Notes under the pieces: model-generated
Seen by the model: only the letters and a program-made list of their open reading frames with translations
What the model was told of the DNA's origin: nothing
Databases searched by the model: none
Shown: positions 1-9,170 of the stretch, one piece after another
How the letters are laid out: each line of letters begins with the position of its first letter
Numbering within the stretch: the stretch's first letter is position 1
Made by a program: the position numbers and the translations under genes
Assembly (NCBI GenBank): GCA_020426625.1
Contig: JAGQPR010000020.1
Location: forward strand, 1 to 35,687
Reading direction: 5' to 3'
Source of the DNA: Planctomycetales bacterium
Lineage (GTDB): Bacteria; Planctomycetota; Planctomycetia; Pirellulales; Pirellulaceae
Length of the DNA: 35,687 nt

Positions 1-1665
1 TGACAATGGAGCGACATCGTTGTCATTGACAAGAATCACCAGGTCGTCACATGCCCGCGAATGGACCCGATTCATTTCCGCACTGGCTTTTGCGGATACC
101 GCATGGGGTTGGGCATTGCGTTCTATGAGCCGAGACTGGGTAGCTCCTTTTCCGACGATTGAAAGCGAACCGCACCACGCGGGAGCGTCTTCGGCGGCAG
201 CAAGAATCAACACTCCCGAATTGGCATCTGGGGGGATCGACAGGGCTGAGCAAGTAATCTGGTCGGGCAAACCCAAGACTTCGATATCGATTGGGCCAGC
301 GTACCCATGTTTGCGATTGACCAGCAGTCTCACGACTTCTGTGCCCCCGCGTAGCAAGTTGGAACCCATGGGCCGGGCTCCCGCTGGGTTATTCGTCGGA
401 AATGGACGATACGCGAACAATTCAAAATCAGGTCGCGGCGGAGATACTCGCAGAATGAATTCCGTGGAGTCTACCGGTCGTTGACCGCTCTCATTGTCGA
501 GAACTGCGACTCGATAAATCCCATCCTGCGGTGCGTGCCAGTCCAGCGACGGGTCTTTGCTGGGCAAGAGCAACTCGGGCCCCCCGAAGCCAGGTTCATC
601 GTCTCGTTCAGAGAGAAGCGGCATAGTCCCTGCCGTCTCACCGGTGGCAGGATGTTGGAACAGGTAGAGGCGCGGATCAGTCAATCGCCCCAATTCTTGG
701 GAGCAAACGTCCAACCTCAGTTGTTGCCCAGCCTTCACTTCGAAATCAAATTGGTTGGGTATGCCGCTTTGTAGATTGCCAGCCACGGCAAAGGGAACTT
801 GATACGTCTGGGTATCGCTTGTGTTTTGAGCTTGAGCGGTAGAGCCGGAAACCGTGGCCCGCTCATCCTCGTTCAATGCAAGTTCGCGACAGGATGTGAC
901 TTTCCTGCGGCTAGAAGGGCGAAGCCATTTATCAATCGAGACTTGAGTCGCGGACTCAGGGGAAGTCACGATCCCCTCGAGTACAAAGGCAAACTCGTTT
1001 CCACCCCGATACAAGAAATCATGGAGGACAACGGTATAGCTGCCTGCCACTTGGGCCGTCCAAGAAAACTCGGCTGGCCAATCCTCAATCCCGCGCGCAC
1101 GGCATATTTCACCAGCGCTTGGGTCGTACAAGGCCATTGCAGGTATGGCCTGCGAGTCGAGCTGTGTGGTGTACGCACGACAGCTAAAAACCTCGCCTGG
1201 AGAGAGTTGCACTGAAAAACTCACGCGGTCGCGGGGCGCGAAGTGACCAAAATAGATGCAATCTGTTCGCAACGGCGCGTTCGCCGATTGCGGGATTTGA
1301 GCGATTTCAACAGGCTTATCGACGACCAACAGGGGCCTTGGGTTGGAAACTCCGAAGCGCCCTCGCATGCGTACTTGGTGCAGCCCGCTAGGAACCTCGG
1401 TAGGCACACGCAGACCAAAACGCGCGCTAGATTTTGCTTCTTCAAATGGCGCGGTGGAGGGCGGGACGGCAACCGCTTGTAGCGCCGAATCGGAGAAGAG
1501 CAACTCTGCGGGCTCGTCGACGAACGTTCCGGTCACTTCCAGTTGCACCTGCGTGTTTTTTTGCACGACTGGTTGGGTGACGCCAGCGAACTCAATGGTC
1601 GGAAGCTGAGCCCAGAGGCAGGGGGAGGTTACCAAAAGTGTGAAAAACGTTACGAAAGACCGCAT
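1..1665 (-). CDS. Secreted PPC-like (pre-peptidase C-terminal) domain protein, 3' end cut off by window
   Basis: Reading leftwards from the ATG at 1665-1663, the frame stays open for 555 codons to base 1 with no stop, so the C-terminus lies outside the window. The N-terminus is a signal peptide (residues 1-19, hydrophobic FFTLLV, cleavage likely after LWA). It is followed by beta-rich sequence resembling PPC-type domains at about residues 130-225 (ending in a GSYTVVLHDF-like strand) and again at about 300-395 (APQDGIYRVAVLDNESG). PPC-like and Ig-like exported proteins are a usual third member of planctomycete DUF1501/DUF1553 operons, and this gene starts 28 bp after the stop of that DUF1553 gene. 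No protease catalytic motif is visible in the part present. The Shine-Dalgarno is weak (GAGAGAA about 15 nt upstream), so expression may depend on coupling. The exact function is unknown. Confidence 0.8.
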   Translation of the reverse strand, partial: MRSFVTFFTLLVTSPCLWAQLPTIEFAGVTQPVVQKNTQVQLEVTGTFVDEPAELLFSDSALQAVAVPPSTAPFEEAKSSARFGLRVPTEVPSGLHQVRMRGRFGVSNPRPLLVVDKPVEIAQIPQSANAPLRTDCIYFGHFAPRDRVSFSVQLSPGEVFSCRAYTTQLDSQAIPAMALYDPSAGEICRARGIEDWPAEFSWTAQVAGSYTVVLHDFLYRGGNEFAFVLEGIVTSPESATQVSIDKWLRPSSRRKVTSCRELALNEDERATVSGSTAQAQNTSDTQTYQVPFAVAGNLQSGIPNQFDFEVKAGQQLRLDVCSQELGRLTDPRLYLFQHPATGETAGTMPLLSERDDEPGFGGPELLLPSKDPSLDWHAPQDGIYRVAVLDNESGQRPVDSTEFILRVSPPRPDFELFAYRPFPTNNPAGARPMGSNLLRGGTEVVRLLVNRKHGYAGPIDIEVLGLPDQITCSALSIPPDANSGVLILAAAEDAPAWCGSLSIVGKGATQSRLIERNAQPHAVSAKASAEMNRVHSRACDDLVILVNDNDVAPLS

Positions 1666-1693
1666 TTGCTGCAGCAGATTCTCTCAAATTGGT

Positions 1694-4216
1694 TCAGTGG
1701 TTGAACAAGAATTCTTTACTATTGATCAATGCCCAAACCAAGTCTTCCATCGCATTGCGACGATTGTCGTGCTGATGAACGTATTCATCTGCTGCCTGCA
1801 TTTCGGACGACGTCGGATATCGGCTGAGCGAGGCCAAGTATAGTTCCGTTACCAGCTCGCTGACAGACTGTGAGCTGGCAGCCATCGTCGCTGCCATGCC
1901 ATCGTCGGCGTTCAGTTTACTTTGCACCTCTTTCGAATTCAGCAGATGCAGACTTTGTGCCAGCGTGGATTCAGCGCTACTTTCGCATTCGCAGGCGGTC
2001 GTTGCGCTCGATCGACCAAATGCATCCAAAAAATACGACTGAAATCCGGAATCGGGCAAGCACACTGCGCGCGTCCCAGGTGGCAGACCTGAAAAGTCGG
2101 ACTGAGAATGGGTAACGGTATTGACTGCATCCAGCAAAACCTCCGCCGACAGCCGCTTGGGGTAGTATCGCGAGTACGCTCCCTGTTCGTTCAGATTGAA
2201 CGCGTTGGCTTCCGAGCTGAAACGATAAACGCTGGACGTGCAAATCAATCTCAATAGATCTTTTAAGTCAAACCCGGATGCAATAAAGTGTTCCGAAAGG
2301 CCTTCCAGCAGTTCGCTGTTTGAGGGCGGATTGGTAACCCGCATGTCGTCCTCAGGTTCGACGATGCCAATCGCAAAAAAGTGCTTCCAATAGCGATTCA
2401 CCAAGCTGCGGGCAAAAAATGGATTTTCTTCGGCGACCATCCAATTCACCAATTCCTGCCGCGGGTCAGCGGTAGCTGTTACCGATGCGGGTGAACTATC
2501 CAGGCCAGCGGGAGGCAGCGATTGTCCTGTTCGCGGATTGCGGGCTGTCGCATCGCCCGTCCGCGACACAAACATGGGTTGATCGGAATATGTTCCATTC
2601 TTGCGAGAAACGTTGGCGAAAAAGGCTTGCAGCCGAGCGTAATCGGCTTGACTCCATTTCTCGAACGGATGGTGATGGCAACGCGCACACTGAATTCTCT
2701 GACCCAAGAAAAGTTGCGCTGTATCTTCGACGCGAGATTCACTGTTATTCACCTCACGCAGCCAAGCCACGGCTGGACTGACTTCAACCGACCCAGATGC
2801 AGTTAGTAGTTCACGAACGATTTGGCTATAGGGTTTATTCTCGTGGAAGCTGGCTCGCAGCCAATCGTAAAAGGCATAGTTTCCGAGCTGATGGCCTGCC
2901 CCTGCGCGGCGGTTTCGCAGGATGCTCGACCACTTCTTGGCAAAGTACTCCGCGTAGTCGGTGGAGTTCAACAAGCGGTCGACCAAAGCTTCGTGCTTGG
3001 TCGCACAATCCTTTTTGATAAACTGAATCGTTTCTGCTGATGTCGGCAGGCGTCCGCACAAATCCAAGGTTACCCGCCTGATGAACGTAGAATCATCGCA
3101 GGAGGGGGATGGGGGAATGCCAAGAGTTTTCAATTTCGCAAATACCAATTCGTCCACCATGTTACGCACCGGCGGCAGTTCGTTGACGCTTGCACCCAGC
3201 GGAATGGCAACGCGAAAGACAGCGACATGTCCTTGATACCTGGCCATGATCGCCACCGAGCCAGGTTGATCGGAGAGCGTTACCAAGCCAGCCGAATCAA
3301 CATCGGCAAGATCCTTGTTGTTTGACTCGTACTGAGCTGTATGAGTAATGTCCTCGCGGCTGCCATCCGAATAGTGGGCCACCACGGAGATCTGTTGTGT
3401 GCTCGAGGCCGCTAAACGCCGTTGCTTAGGGAATACCTCAATGTCCGTAACCGTCGGGTCGCTTGCGTCACCATAGGGCATTCCGCCCACGATCCACCGC
3501 TGTAGTAGGCGGTATTCGTGCGAATCGTCAGCGAAACGCTGACCGCCACCGTGAGGTGTACTATTGACGGCTTTGGTAAGTATCAGACTTTGGTTGGGAG
3601 CGGCTGGAAAAACACGCCTTCCACGAGATTCCAAGACCAGGTGATCGTAATCCTGCTCTGGTTCAAAACCCAATAGAGAAAGCTTAAATCCAGCTTGGCC
3701 AGCCAGTTTTCCGTGACACGCGCCGCTGTTGCAGCCGTGCTTAGTAAAGATTGGTACGATTTGATTGGCAAAGTTGACGGTCTTGTTGGTATCTTGACCA
3801 GCGACTTCGATGGGCAGTGTCGCATCTAAATATCCCGGCAAGCGCGCAATGATCTTTGCCGACCCGTTGGAAACCGGGGTCAGATAACCTTGCCCGTCCG
3901 CAAATGCAACCGCGGGAACAATTTTCAATTCTAGACTACGCGTTACATCGGTGGTCGAGCCATCCGCTGCAACTGCATTCACGACAAGTTGCCAGCGGGA
4001 ATCGCTGCCCGAGAGAAATACTTGCTCATGTTCAAAGGCTAGATGGGCTGCGACAACTTCAGAAATAGCCTCATCAGCAAACGTGCAGCGATTGGACAAC
4101 AATAATTGAAACGCAAGCAGGATTGGTATCGCATGCTCAAGCCGCAGACAGAGCCAAAATGATGCACAACTCAGCAGTTTGCCGGCCTTGGGATACATTG
4201 GGACTGGTCGGCTCAT
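1694..4216 (-). CDS. DUF1549/DUF1553 planctomycete cytochrome c-type (PSCyt) domain protein
   Basis: An 840-residue exported protein. The frame is open further upstream to 4426, but the ATG at 4216 overlaps the stop of the preceding DUF1501 gene as ATGA, which decides the start. A hydrophobic segment (residues 29-46) acts as signal or anchor. Residues about 50-140 look like a bacterial Ig-like (Big_2) domain. Residues 150-250 form a PSCyt-type domain with C162-x4-C167-H168, inside HGCNSGACHG. A second Ig-like segment spans 255-340. DUF1549 (about 350-540) carries a standard CARCH heme motif (510-514), followed by DUF1553 (about 590-810). These proteins are characteristic of planctomycetes and are usually paired with a DUF1501 protein. 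Their biochemical role is not established; a redox or sulfatase-associated periplasmic role is only a guess. Confidence 0.93.
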   Translation of the reverse strand: MSRPVPMYPKAGKLLSCASFWLCLRLEHAIPILLAFQLLLSNRCTFADEAISEVVAAHLAFEHEQVFLSGSDSRWQLVVNAVAADGSTTDVTRSLELKIVPAVAFADGQGYLTPVSNGSAKIIARLPGYLDATLPIEVAGQDTNKTVNFANQIVPIFTKHGCNSGACHGKLAGQAGFKLSLLGFEPEQDYDHLVLESRGRRVFPAAPNQSLILTKAVNSTPHGGGQRFADDSHEYRLLQRWIVGGMPYGDASDPTVTDIEVFPKQRRLAASSTQQISVVAHYSDGSREDITHTAQYESNNKDLADVDSAGLVTLSDQPGSVAIMARYQGHVAVFRVAIPLGASVNELPPVRNMVDELVFAKLKTLGIPPSPSCDDSTFIRRVTLDLCGRLPTSAETIQFIKKDCATKHEALVDRLLNSTDYAEYFAKKWSSILRNRRAGAGHQLGNYAFYDWLRASFHENKPYSQIVRELLTASGSVEVSPAVAWLREVNNSESRVEDTAQLFLGQRIQCARCHHHPFEKWSQADYARLQAFFANVSRKNGTYSDQPMFVSRTGDATARNPRTGQSLPPAGLDSSPASVTATADPRQELVNWMVAEENPFFARSLVNRYWKHFFAIGIVEPEDDMRVTNPPSNSELLEGLSEHFIASGFDLKDLLRLICTSSVYRFSSEANAFNLNEQGAYSRYYPKRLSAEVLLDAVNTVTHSQSDFSGLPPGTRAVCLPDSGFQSYFLDAFGRSSATTACECESSAESTLAQSLHLLNSKEVQSKLNADDGMAATMAASSQSVSELVTELYLASLSRYPTSSEMQAADEYVHQHDNRRNAMEDLVWALINSKEFLFNH

Positions 4217-5571
4217 ATCAGTTCTTCCACGGGCGGGTGCTCGACCAAGTACTGGGGACGCCCTGTTGGATCTACGAGAGTTGTCGTGGCAGTATTGATA
4301 CCTAAATTGTGGTACAAAGTGGCGATTAACTCTTGCAAGTGGACAGGTCGTTCGGCTGCATATTCCCCCAGCCGATTGGTCGCCCCGATGGCTTGTCCTC
4401 CGCGGATACCACCCCCGGCGATCCAAGCGCAGCTAACTTGGGACCAGTGGTCTCGACCAGCTCCAGCATTGATCTTCGGAGTCCTGCCAAACTCGCCCCA
4501 GACGATAACAGTGACATCGTCTAGCATGCCCCGTTGGTCCAGATCCTCGATCAAGGCACTCAAGCACAAGTCCAGTTTTCCACCATGATCCCGCACTAGA
4601 TCAAAATTGGCGCCGTGGCTGTCCCACCGACCGTAGCTCAAACTAACGCACCTGGCGCCGGCTTCGATCAAACGCCTCGCAATCAAGAGATGCTCATTGC
4701 AAGTCGGTGCACCGTCATATTGATACTTGTATGGCTTGCCGTCTCCATATCTCTCGACAATCTTGGGGTCCTCTTTTGACAAGTCCAATGCATCCAGCAA
4801 TTTGCTGCTAGTCAATACATCCAAAGCGCGCTGACCGAATGCATCCATACTTTCCATCGCCCCGGTTTGATCCAGTTCGCGGCGAAACGTATCTAGGCTG
4901 CCGAGGAGCCGTCTGCGGTCTTGCAGCCGCTCAAGCGAGATGTCATTCAATTTCATGTTTTGCATACCGGGTCCATCCGGTTTGAAGGGCATGAAACTGG
5001 TGCCGAGAAATCCTGGCGACCCGGAGTCCGACCACGGTACATGCGAAGTTTTTTCCGCCAAGCCAATGTACGGTGGCACTGCGGCATCGACCGCTCCATG
5101 AATTCGCGCCACGGCCGAACCGATCGAGGGCCGGCCTCCTACCGTACGTAGATCGGTGGCCAACCATCCGCTCATGCACTGCGAAGATTCGTGACGGTCC
5201 TTGCAGCCAACCACCGACCTAATCACGGCAGCCTTGTCCATCAGTTTGGCCAAGCGCGTGAAAACTTCGCAAATCTGAATGCCGGGTACATTGGTCGGAA
5301 TCGGCTGGAATTCGCCACGAATTTCCGAAGGAGCCTCGGTCTTGATTTCCCACATGTCCTGATGTGGAGGACCGCCTGCCAAGAAAATATTGATCACCGC
5401 CTTGTGTCCAACGCCACCCGCGCTCGTCGAGCCCGGCTGACTCGATTCGGCCCGCAGCAAATCGGCTAGCCCGAAACCGCTAGCCCCAAAGGCAAGTCCT
5501 CCCACGGTGAGAAAGCTCCGGCGGGATAGGCCACTACATAATCTTCCTGACTGACCGTAGAGCGTTAGCAT
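4213..5571 (-). CDS. DUF1501 domain protein with Tat signal (sulfatase/alkaline phosphatase-like fold)
   Basis: A 452-residue protein. Residues 17-21 read RRSFL, followed by a hydrophobic stretch ending near the GLADLL segment, a typical twin-arginine signal. The body matches DUF1501 landmarks: INIFLAGGPPHQDMWE near residue 61, the SYGRWDSHGANFD segment, and VIVWGEFGRTPKIN followed by GRDHWS near the C-terminal third. DUF1501 belongs to the alkaline phosphatase/sulfatase superfamily by fold, but no classical formylglycine C-x-P-x-R site is evident. It is the first gene of the operon and its stop overlaps the ATG of the DUF1553 gene. A GAGG lies about 8 nt upstream of the ATG. The substrate is unknown; export folded through Tat suggests a bound cofactor or metal. 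Confidence 0.93.
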   Translation of the reverse strand: MLTLYGQSGRLCSGLSRRSFLTVGGLAFGASGFGLADLLRAESSQPGSTSAGGVGHKAVINIFLAGGPPHQDMWEIKTEAPSEIRGEFQPIPTNVPGIQICEVFTRLAKLMDKAAVIRSVVGCKDRHESSQCMSGWLATDLRTVGGRPSIGSAVARIHGAVDAAVPPYIGLAEKTSHVPWSDSGSPGFLGTSFMPFKPDGPGMQNMKLNDISLERLQDRRRLLGSLDTFRRELDQTGAMESMDAFGQRALDVLTSSKLLDALDLSKEDPKIVERYGDGKPYKYQYDGAPTCNEHLLIARRLIEAGARCVSLSYGRWDSHGANFDLVRDHGGKLDLCLSALIEDLDQRGMLDDVTVIVWGEFGRTPKINAGAGRDHWSQVSCAWIAGGGIRGGQAIGATNRLGEYAAERPVHLQELIATLYHNLGINTATTTLVDPTGRPQYLVEHPPVEELI

Positions 5572-6046
5572 GCGGTACCTCGCGCTGGTGAGAATGAGGC
5601 TCGTTCAATGATCTCATAGCCGAATGCATCACAATTCGACTTGACCTGTTCAGTTAGGCGGGGGTGATGCAGGGAAAGCGGGCGTCGACTGACTTGAAAC
5701 CTATTTTGGCCTATTTCCGACCAAAATTGCAAGTCAGAAAGGCAAAATGGTCTGATGCATTCCACCATTTGGGTGGGCGATTGTCTTTCGCAAATGACCA
5801 GAGTAACTGTGAAAACTGTGAAACGGCGGGCAATAGCTGCCACCTCTGCGTCAGCGGGGGCATTGGTTTCTCGCCACCACAGAGGTTAAGTCGACCCTTC
5901 GGGCCTGCATTCGCTGTAGGAAAAACGAACGGAACAACTGATAATCGTTGGAGACTTGGTTCCCATGGTCTGGGTCATAAGAATCGACGCCAAACCAGCG
6001 CCGTGCTCTAGTTCTTTAAGTATATGGCATTGGCCGACGTTCGCCG
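5572..6046. other. Intergenic region upstream of the DUF1501 operon
   Basis: This stretch lies between the DUF1501 start and the DUF1559 stop, both genes reading leftwards, so it should hold the operon promoter. Short frames exist on both strands (for example plus 5664-6011) but show no recognisable protein, no good ribosome binding site and no domain motif. The only structure I see is a 9-bp tandem direct repeat, AACTGTGAA twice, at 5805-5822. No tRNA or clear terminator was found. Confidence 0.5.
5805..5822. repeat. 9-bp tandem direct repeat AACTGTGAA x2
   Basis: Two perfect adjacent copies lie about 235 bp upstream of the DUF1501 start. A regulator site is possible because the repeat spacing is close to one helical turn, but nothing else supports this and it may be chance. 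Confidence 0.3.
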
Positions 6047-6964
6047 TCAGTAGTCAGTCAAAACTTCGCCATCCGAAATCATCGAGAGTTTGCGAAACGT
6101 GGTGAGGTTAATCGAATCACTTATTGTTCGGACCGAACCGTCAGCCAATGCAATGGTCACCAGGTTTCCCTGATGGTAGCTGCCCCAACGCGAGAAGCGG
6201 TCGCCAAATCCAAACGCCGAGCTGACAGGCGCTGCCGAAAGCCAGATGTAGGTGAATTGTGGTCCAGCTTGCGTCTCACCGAACAATATAGTGTTGCTGA
6301 GACCATCGCTAATTTCTCCAAACTTGGTCTTCGAGCGGTTGAAGAATGCGCCGCGGACCGACTGGACGACTGCGCCTCGGTAACCTGCGCACGCCGCATA
6401 CGATGTACCGCCAAAGCCGATATTGGTCAGTGTGAAAGACTGATGAGTCATGCCGCCATTGTCGTTGCGATACATGTGAGTTCGCGAAATGATTCGTTCG
6501 GCCGATTCGACTTCAACATCCGACGGGCAGGTGAAGATCGAGAGTTTGGCTTGTGCCAATTCGTAAAGGGCCGCAACACGAAACCAGATCTGCTCACCTA
6601 ACAGATTTACTTTGCGATGGTCTTCCGGAATTCTGACATAGACATTCGCCTGCTCTAGCTGTGGCAGAAGAAATGGCAACGTGCCCAAGTACGGTTGTTG
6701 CCCTCCGGTTTGGATCGTCAACGATACGTCGCTCGGGTCTGGGCCTAAATAGCCGGGCGGCAGCCGCGAAAAAGAACTTTCAAAATTGTGACTGGCCAAA
6801 CCCAGCTGTTTTAAATTGTTCGAACAACTCATCCGTCTGGCGGCTTCCCTAGCAGCCTGAACAGCTGGCAACAGCAAACCAACCAAAATGCCAATGACGG
6901 CAATCACGACAAGCAATTCAACGAGAGTGAATGCCGTGCGCCAGCGACGATGGAATGAGAACAT
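6047..6964 (-). CDS. DUF1559 domain protein with type IV pseudopilin-like N-terminus
   Basis: A 305-residue protein. Residues 11-43 are a classic prepilin N-terminus: [18 protein letters not shown] then [14 protein letters not shown], with the conserved Glu at +5 for prepilin peptidase processing. The [19 protein letters not shown] segment that follows is the DUF1559 hallmark. Near the C-terminus the H-x-DG signature is present as [13 protein letters not shown], where the spacer is ten residues rather than the nine of the named motif. Start choice is firm: AAGGAG sits 7 nt before the ATG. DUF1559 proteins are massively duplicated in planctomycetes and are thought to be surface or pseudopilin-like. 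No other pilus or secretion genes lie nearby, so it probably relies on machinery encoded elsewhere. Confidence 0.95.
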   Translation of the reverse strand: MFSFHRRWRTAFTLVELLVVIAVIGILVGLLLPAVQAAREAARRMSCSNNLKQLGLASHNFESSFSRLPPGYLGPDPSDVSLTIQTGGQQPYLGTLPFLLPQLEQANVYVRIPEDHRKVNLLGEQIWFRVAALYELAQAKLSIFTCPSDVEVESAERIISRTHMYRNDNGGMTHQSFTLTNIGFGGTSYAACAGYRGAVVQSVRGAFFNRSKTKFGEISDGLSNTILFGETQAGPQFTYIWLSAAPVSSAFGFGDRFSRWGSYHQGNLVTIALADGSVRTISDSINLTTFRKLSMISDGEVLTDY

Positions 6965-7137
6965 TGGACGCTCCTTAGCGGATTTCTTGCCAAGAAATCA
7001 CTGTCAAATGGAATGGTGTACCACATGACCTCGGAGCGAATTCCAGATATTCGGACTTGCCGAATCTTGAGAGAGAGGGACCAGAATCGCCAGTGAAACA
7101 CTATAGCGGCCTAGCCCGGCGAATCAACCGCGGAGAA

Positions 7138-8613
7138 TCAAAAATCAAACTGAACGCGGCCAGCCAAGGTGTTGGTAACGCTCTTGCCTACAGTAGGATC
7201 GGCCAAGCTGGCGTTGATCCATTCCATTTGGCACTTGGAGTTCGCCGTCCAGTACCAATTGATTCCCAAGTCTGACGAATTGAGGCGTCTTCCGGGGCCA
7301 GTTACTCCCGGCAAGCCAACGAGGGGATTCAAATCGATCATCGAATACCGGGTGGCAATTTCCCACGCTCCCCATTGGCCATTGCCAATGTTCAACGGCT
7401 GCTCCGGTTTTACTCGCCCGAAAACGCCTGTAGCTCGATTGTAAGGAATGGCTTCGCCGGAAAGCACATAGCGGGCGGTAACATATCCTCCGTGAACGGT
7501 CGCATTTTGACCGGTGGGCAAGTTGACGTTTGCCCACCGGTATTCGGATTGGATGGCTGCTCGTCCTAGTCCGACACCACTCTCGACATTGAAAAGGTGC
7601 ACGTGGTCGACATTAAAAACACCTGAGTTCACGAAGGCGGGCACATTTACAATTGGCAACACGCTCAGTCCATTGGGTCCAAGGTTGGGTTGCTGTCCCA
7701 CGAAGACCTCGTCCTGGCTGGCGAATTGCAACTGATTTCGCGCGGGGTCAATGTAACTGTGGTCAAATCCTACATGTAAGAGAGTTCCACCATCACCGCC
7801 GTCATGCGGGACAAAGGAAACACGTTCCGCGGTTCCCCAGCCGCCATCGTCACCGTAGATGTTTCCAAAATTGTCAGCCAGCGTGCGGAAACCGGATACC
7901 GCCCATGTCGCTGCCTGGTCGAATGCTGTGTTCGAAAACATGATGCCGGTTTGTCGGAATGGCGCCAGCGCGAAGATCGTGGGCCGCTCCAGGAAAGGCA
8001 ACTCTCGAATACTCGTTAACTCCGTCATGCCAAAAGGCTGGCGAAACCGTCCAATGCGCATCGTTCCAAAGGGCGTGCCCTTGACCTGTCCCCAAACGTC
8101 TACAAACCGCGCTTGGGCCTGAGCGAAATCGAATTCCATTTGGTAGGAGCTTTGTTCGCTGATATTGCCCGAGGCACTCAAGCGAGCTCGACGAAATCCG
8201 GTACCATCTTGAATATCACCGAGTGTGGCGACGCTCGCTGCCGATTGACCGAAGCGGGCAGCATCCAACTGAAAGAAACCAGAGAACTTCACATCTGGGT
8301 AGTTCTTCTCTACTGGGAGAACTGGAGGGCCCGCAATTACGGCGCCAGAGTGGCTCGCTGCCAGAGAAACCAAGGAGTTTTCCGTCGGCGTTTGATACCA
8401 AACGGAATCGCTTACGCTTGCATTGGATTCGGCTTTCAGCTGGTCAAGCTGCTGCTGCAAGAGTTCGATCTTATGCGCGGTAGATGTCCCCGATGGAGAA
8501 CCGTACTTTGCGGTGGTATATGGGACCTGGGCAAACAATGGATGGCTGAATAGTGCCAGGATCAATAGCTGCCAACTCAGGTGAGATTGAAATCGCGTCT
8601 TGAAAGTTAGCAT
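7138..8613 (-). CDS. OprO/OprP-type (phosphate-selective) outer membrane porin
   Basis: A 491-residue protein starting at the ATG at 8613, where MLTFKTRFQSHLSWQLLILAL begins a signal peptide ending near LFA. An earlier in-frame ATG at 8685 would put 24 non-signal residues in front and is less likely. Residues about 45-60 (HKIELLQQQLDQLKAESN) form a short coiled coil, as seen at the N-terminus of many trimeric porins. The rest is typical beta-barrel sequence: VKFSGFFQLDAARFGQ, SSYQMEFDFAQAQARFVDVWGQ, MRIGRFRQPFGMTELTS, and a final strand ending in aromatic Phe (AGRVQFDF). The family is OprP-like; real substrate specificity cannot be read from sequence. No phosphate transport genes are adjacent. 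Confidence 0.88.
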   Translation of the reverse strand: MLTFKTRFQSHLSWQLLILALFSHPLFAQVPYTTAKYGSPSGTSTAHKIELLQQQLDQLKAESNASVSDSVWYQTPTENSLVSLAASHSGAVIAGPPVLPVEKNYPDVKFSGFFQLDAARFGQSAASVATLGDIQDGTGFRRARLSASGNISEQSSYQMEFDFAQAQARFVDVWGQVKGTPFGTMRIGRFRQPFGMTELTSIRELPFLERPTIFALAPFRQTGIMFSNTAFDQAATWAVSGFRTLADNFGNIYGDDGGWGTAERVSFVPHDGGDGGTLLHVGFDHSYIDPARNQLQFASQDEVFVGQQPNLGPNGLSVLPIVNVPAFVNSGVFNVDHVHLFNVESGVGLGRAAIQSEYRWANVNLPTGQNATVHGGYVTARYVLSGEAIPYNRATGVFGRVKPEQPLNIGNGQWGAWEIATRYSMIDLNPLVGLPGVTGPGRRLNSSDLGINWYWTANSKCQMEWINASLADPTVGKSVTNTLAGRVQFDF

Positions 8614-9170
8614 GCCATCCGCCTTTGAGACACCAATCCGAAAGAAGGTAAATACTTCGCCCGGCATAAAGTGAGCATTACGCAATGTTGCGAGTCCAAT
8701 AAAGGCAGCAAAGCAAGACGCGGAAGCTATGCGCCTTCAAAACTAGGCGAAGATGTCTTTAGCAGCTGCCCGATGGATTCGACGAACATCGAGTGTTAAT
8801 CGGCAGCTACTCCCAATATTGATGACCGTATATTCGGGGTAATCGGAAGATTTTGACACCGGCCAAGCCGCGGTTTGCCAGAATCTCCACCTCAATCGCC
8901 GAATCCGCTCATGCATGACTGCGATGCATAGGCAACCCAACCGGCGGTGCTTGCCAGCCAAGTTATTCTCGCCAAGATCCTGAATGAGCAACATCCTCGC
9001 GGCCATTCGGGCTAGAATAATTTCTCTCTCTTGCTTTACCTTTCAGCCAGGGAAATACCCTCCGGCCAGACAACGCAACCAGCTTGTGCTCGGGATACCG
9101 TTTGATCACTTGGATCCGGTTGGCTGTCAATCGATTACTCCACACGACAACTTCTCACCTTCAAATAACC
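8614..9170. other. Divergent intergenic region between porin and Tat-exported oxidoreductase
   Basis: About 550 bp separate the leftward porin gene from the rightward Gfo/Idh/MocA gene, so promoters for both should lie here. A TAGAAT at 9013-9018 could be a -10 element for the rightward gene, but I see no convincing -35 partner. Short frames on both strands have no protein-like features. No tRNA fold or clear hairpin was found. Confidence 0.45.

Noticed and set aside
5664..6011. 115-codon plus-strand frame between the DUF1501 and DUF1559 genes
   Set aside because: In an intergenic region but with cysteine-rich, low-similarity sequence, no ribosome binding site and no family; more likely promoter or leader DNA.
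8113..8553. 146-codon plus-strand frame opposite the porin gene
   Set aside because: Antisense shadow inside the porin coding region with no domain or start-site support.
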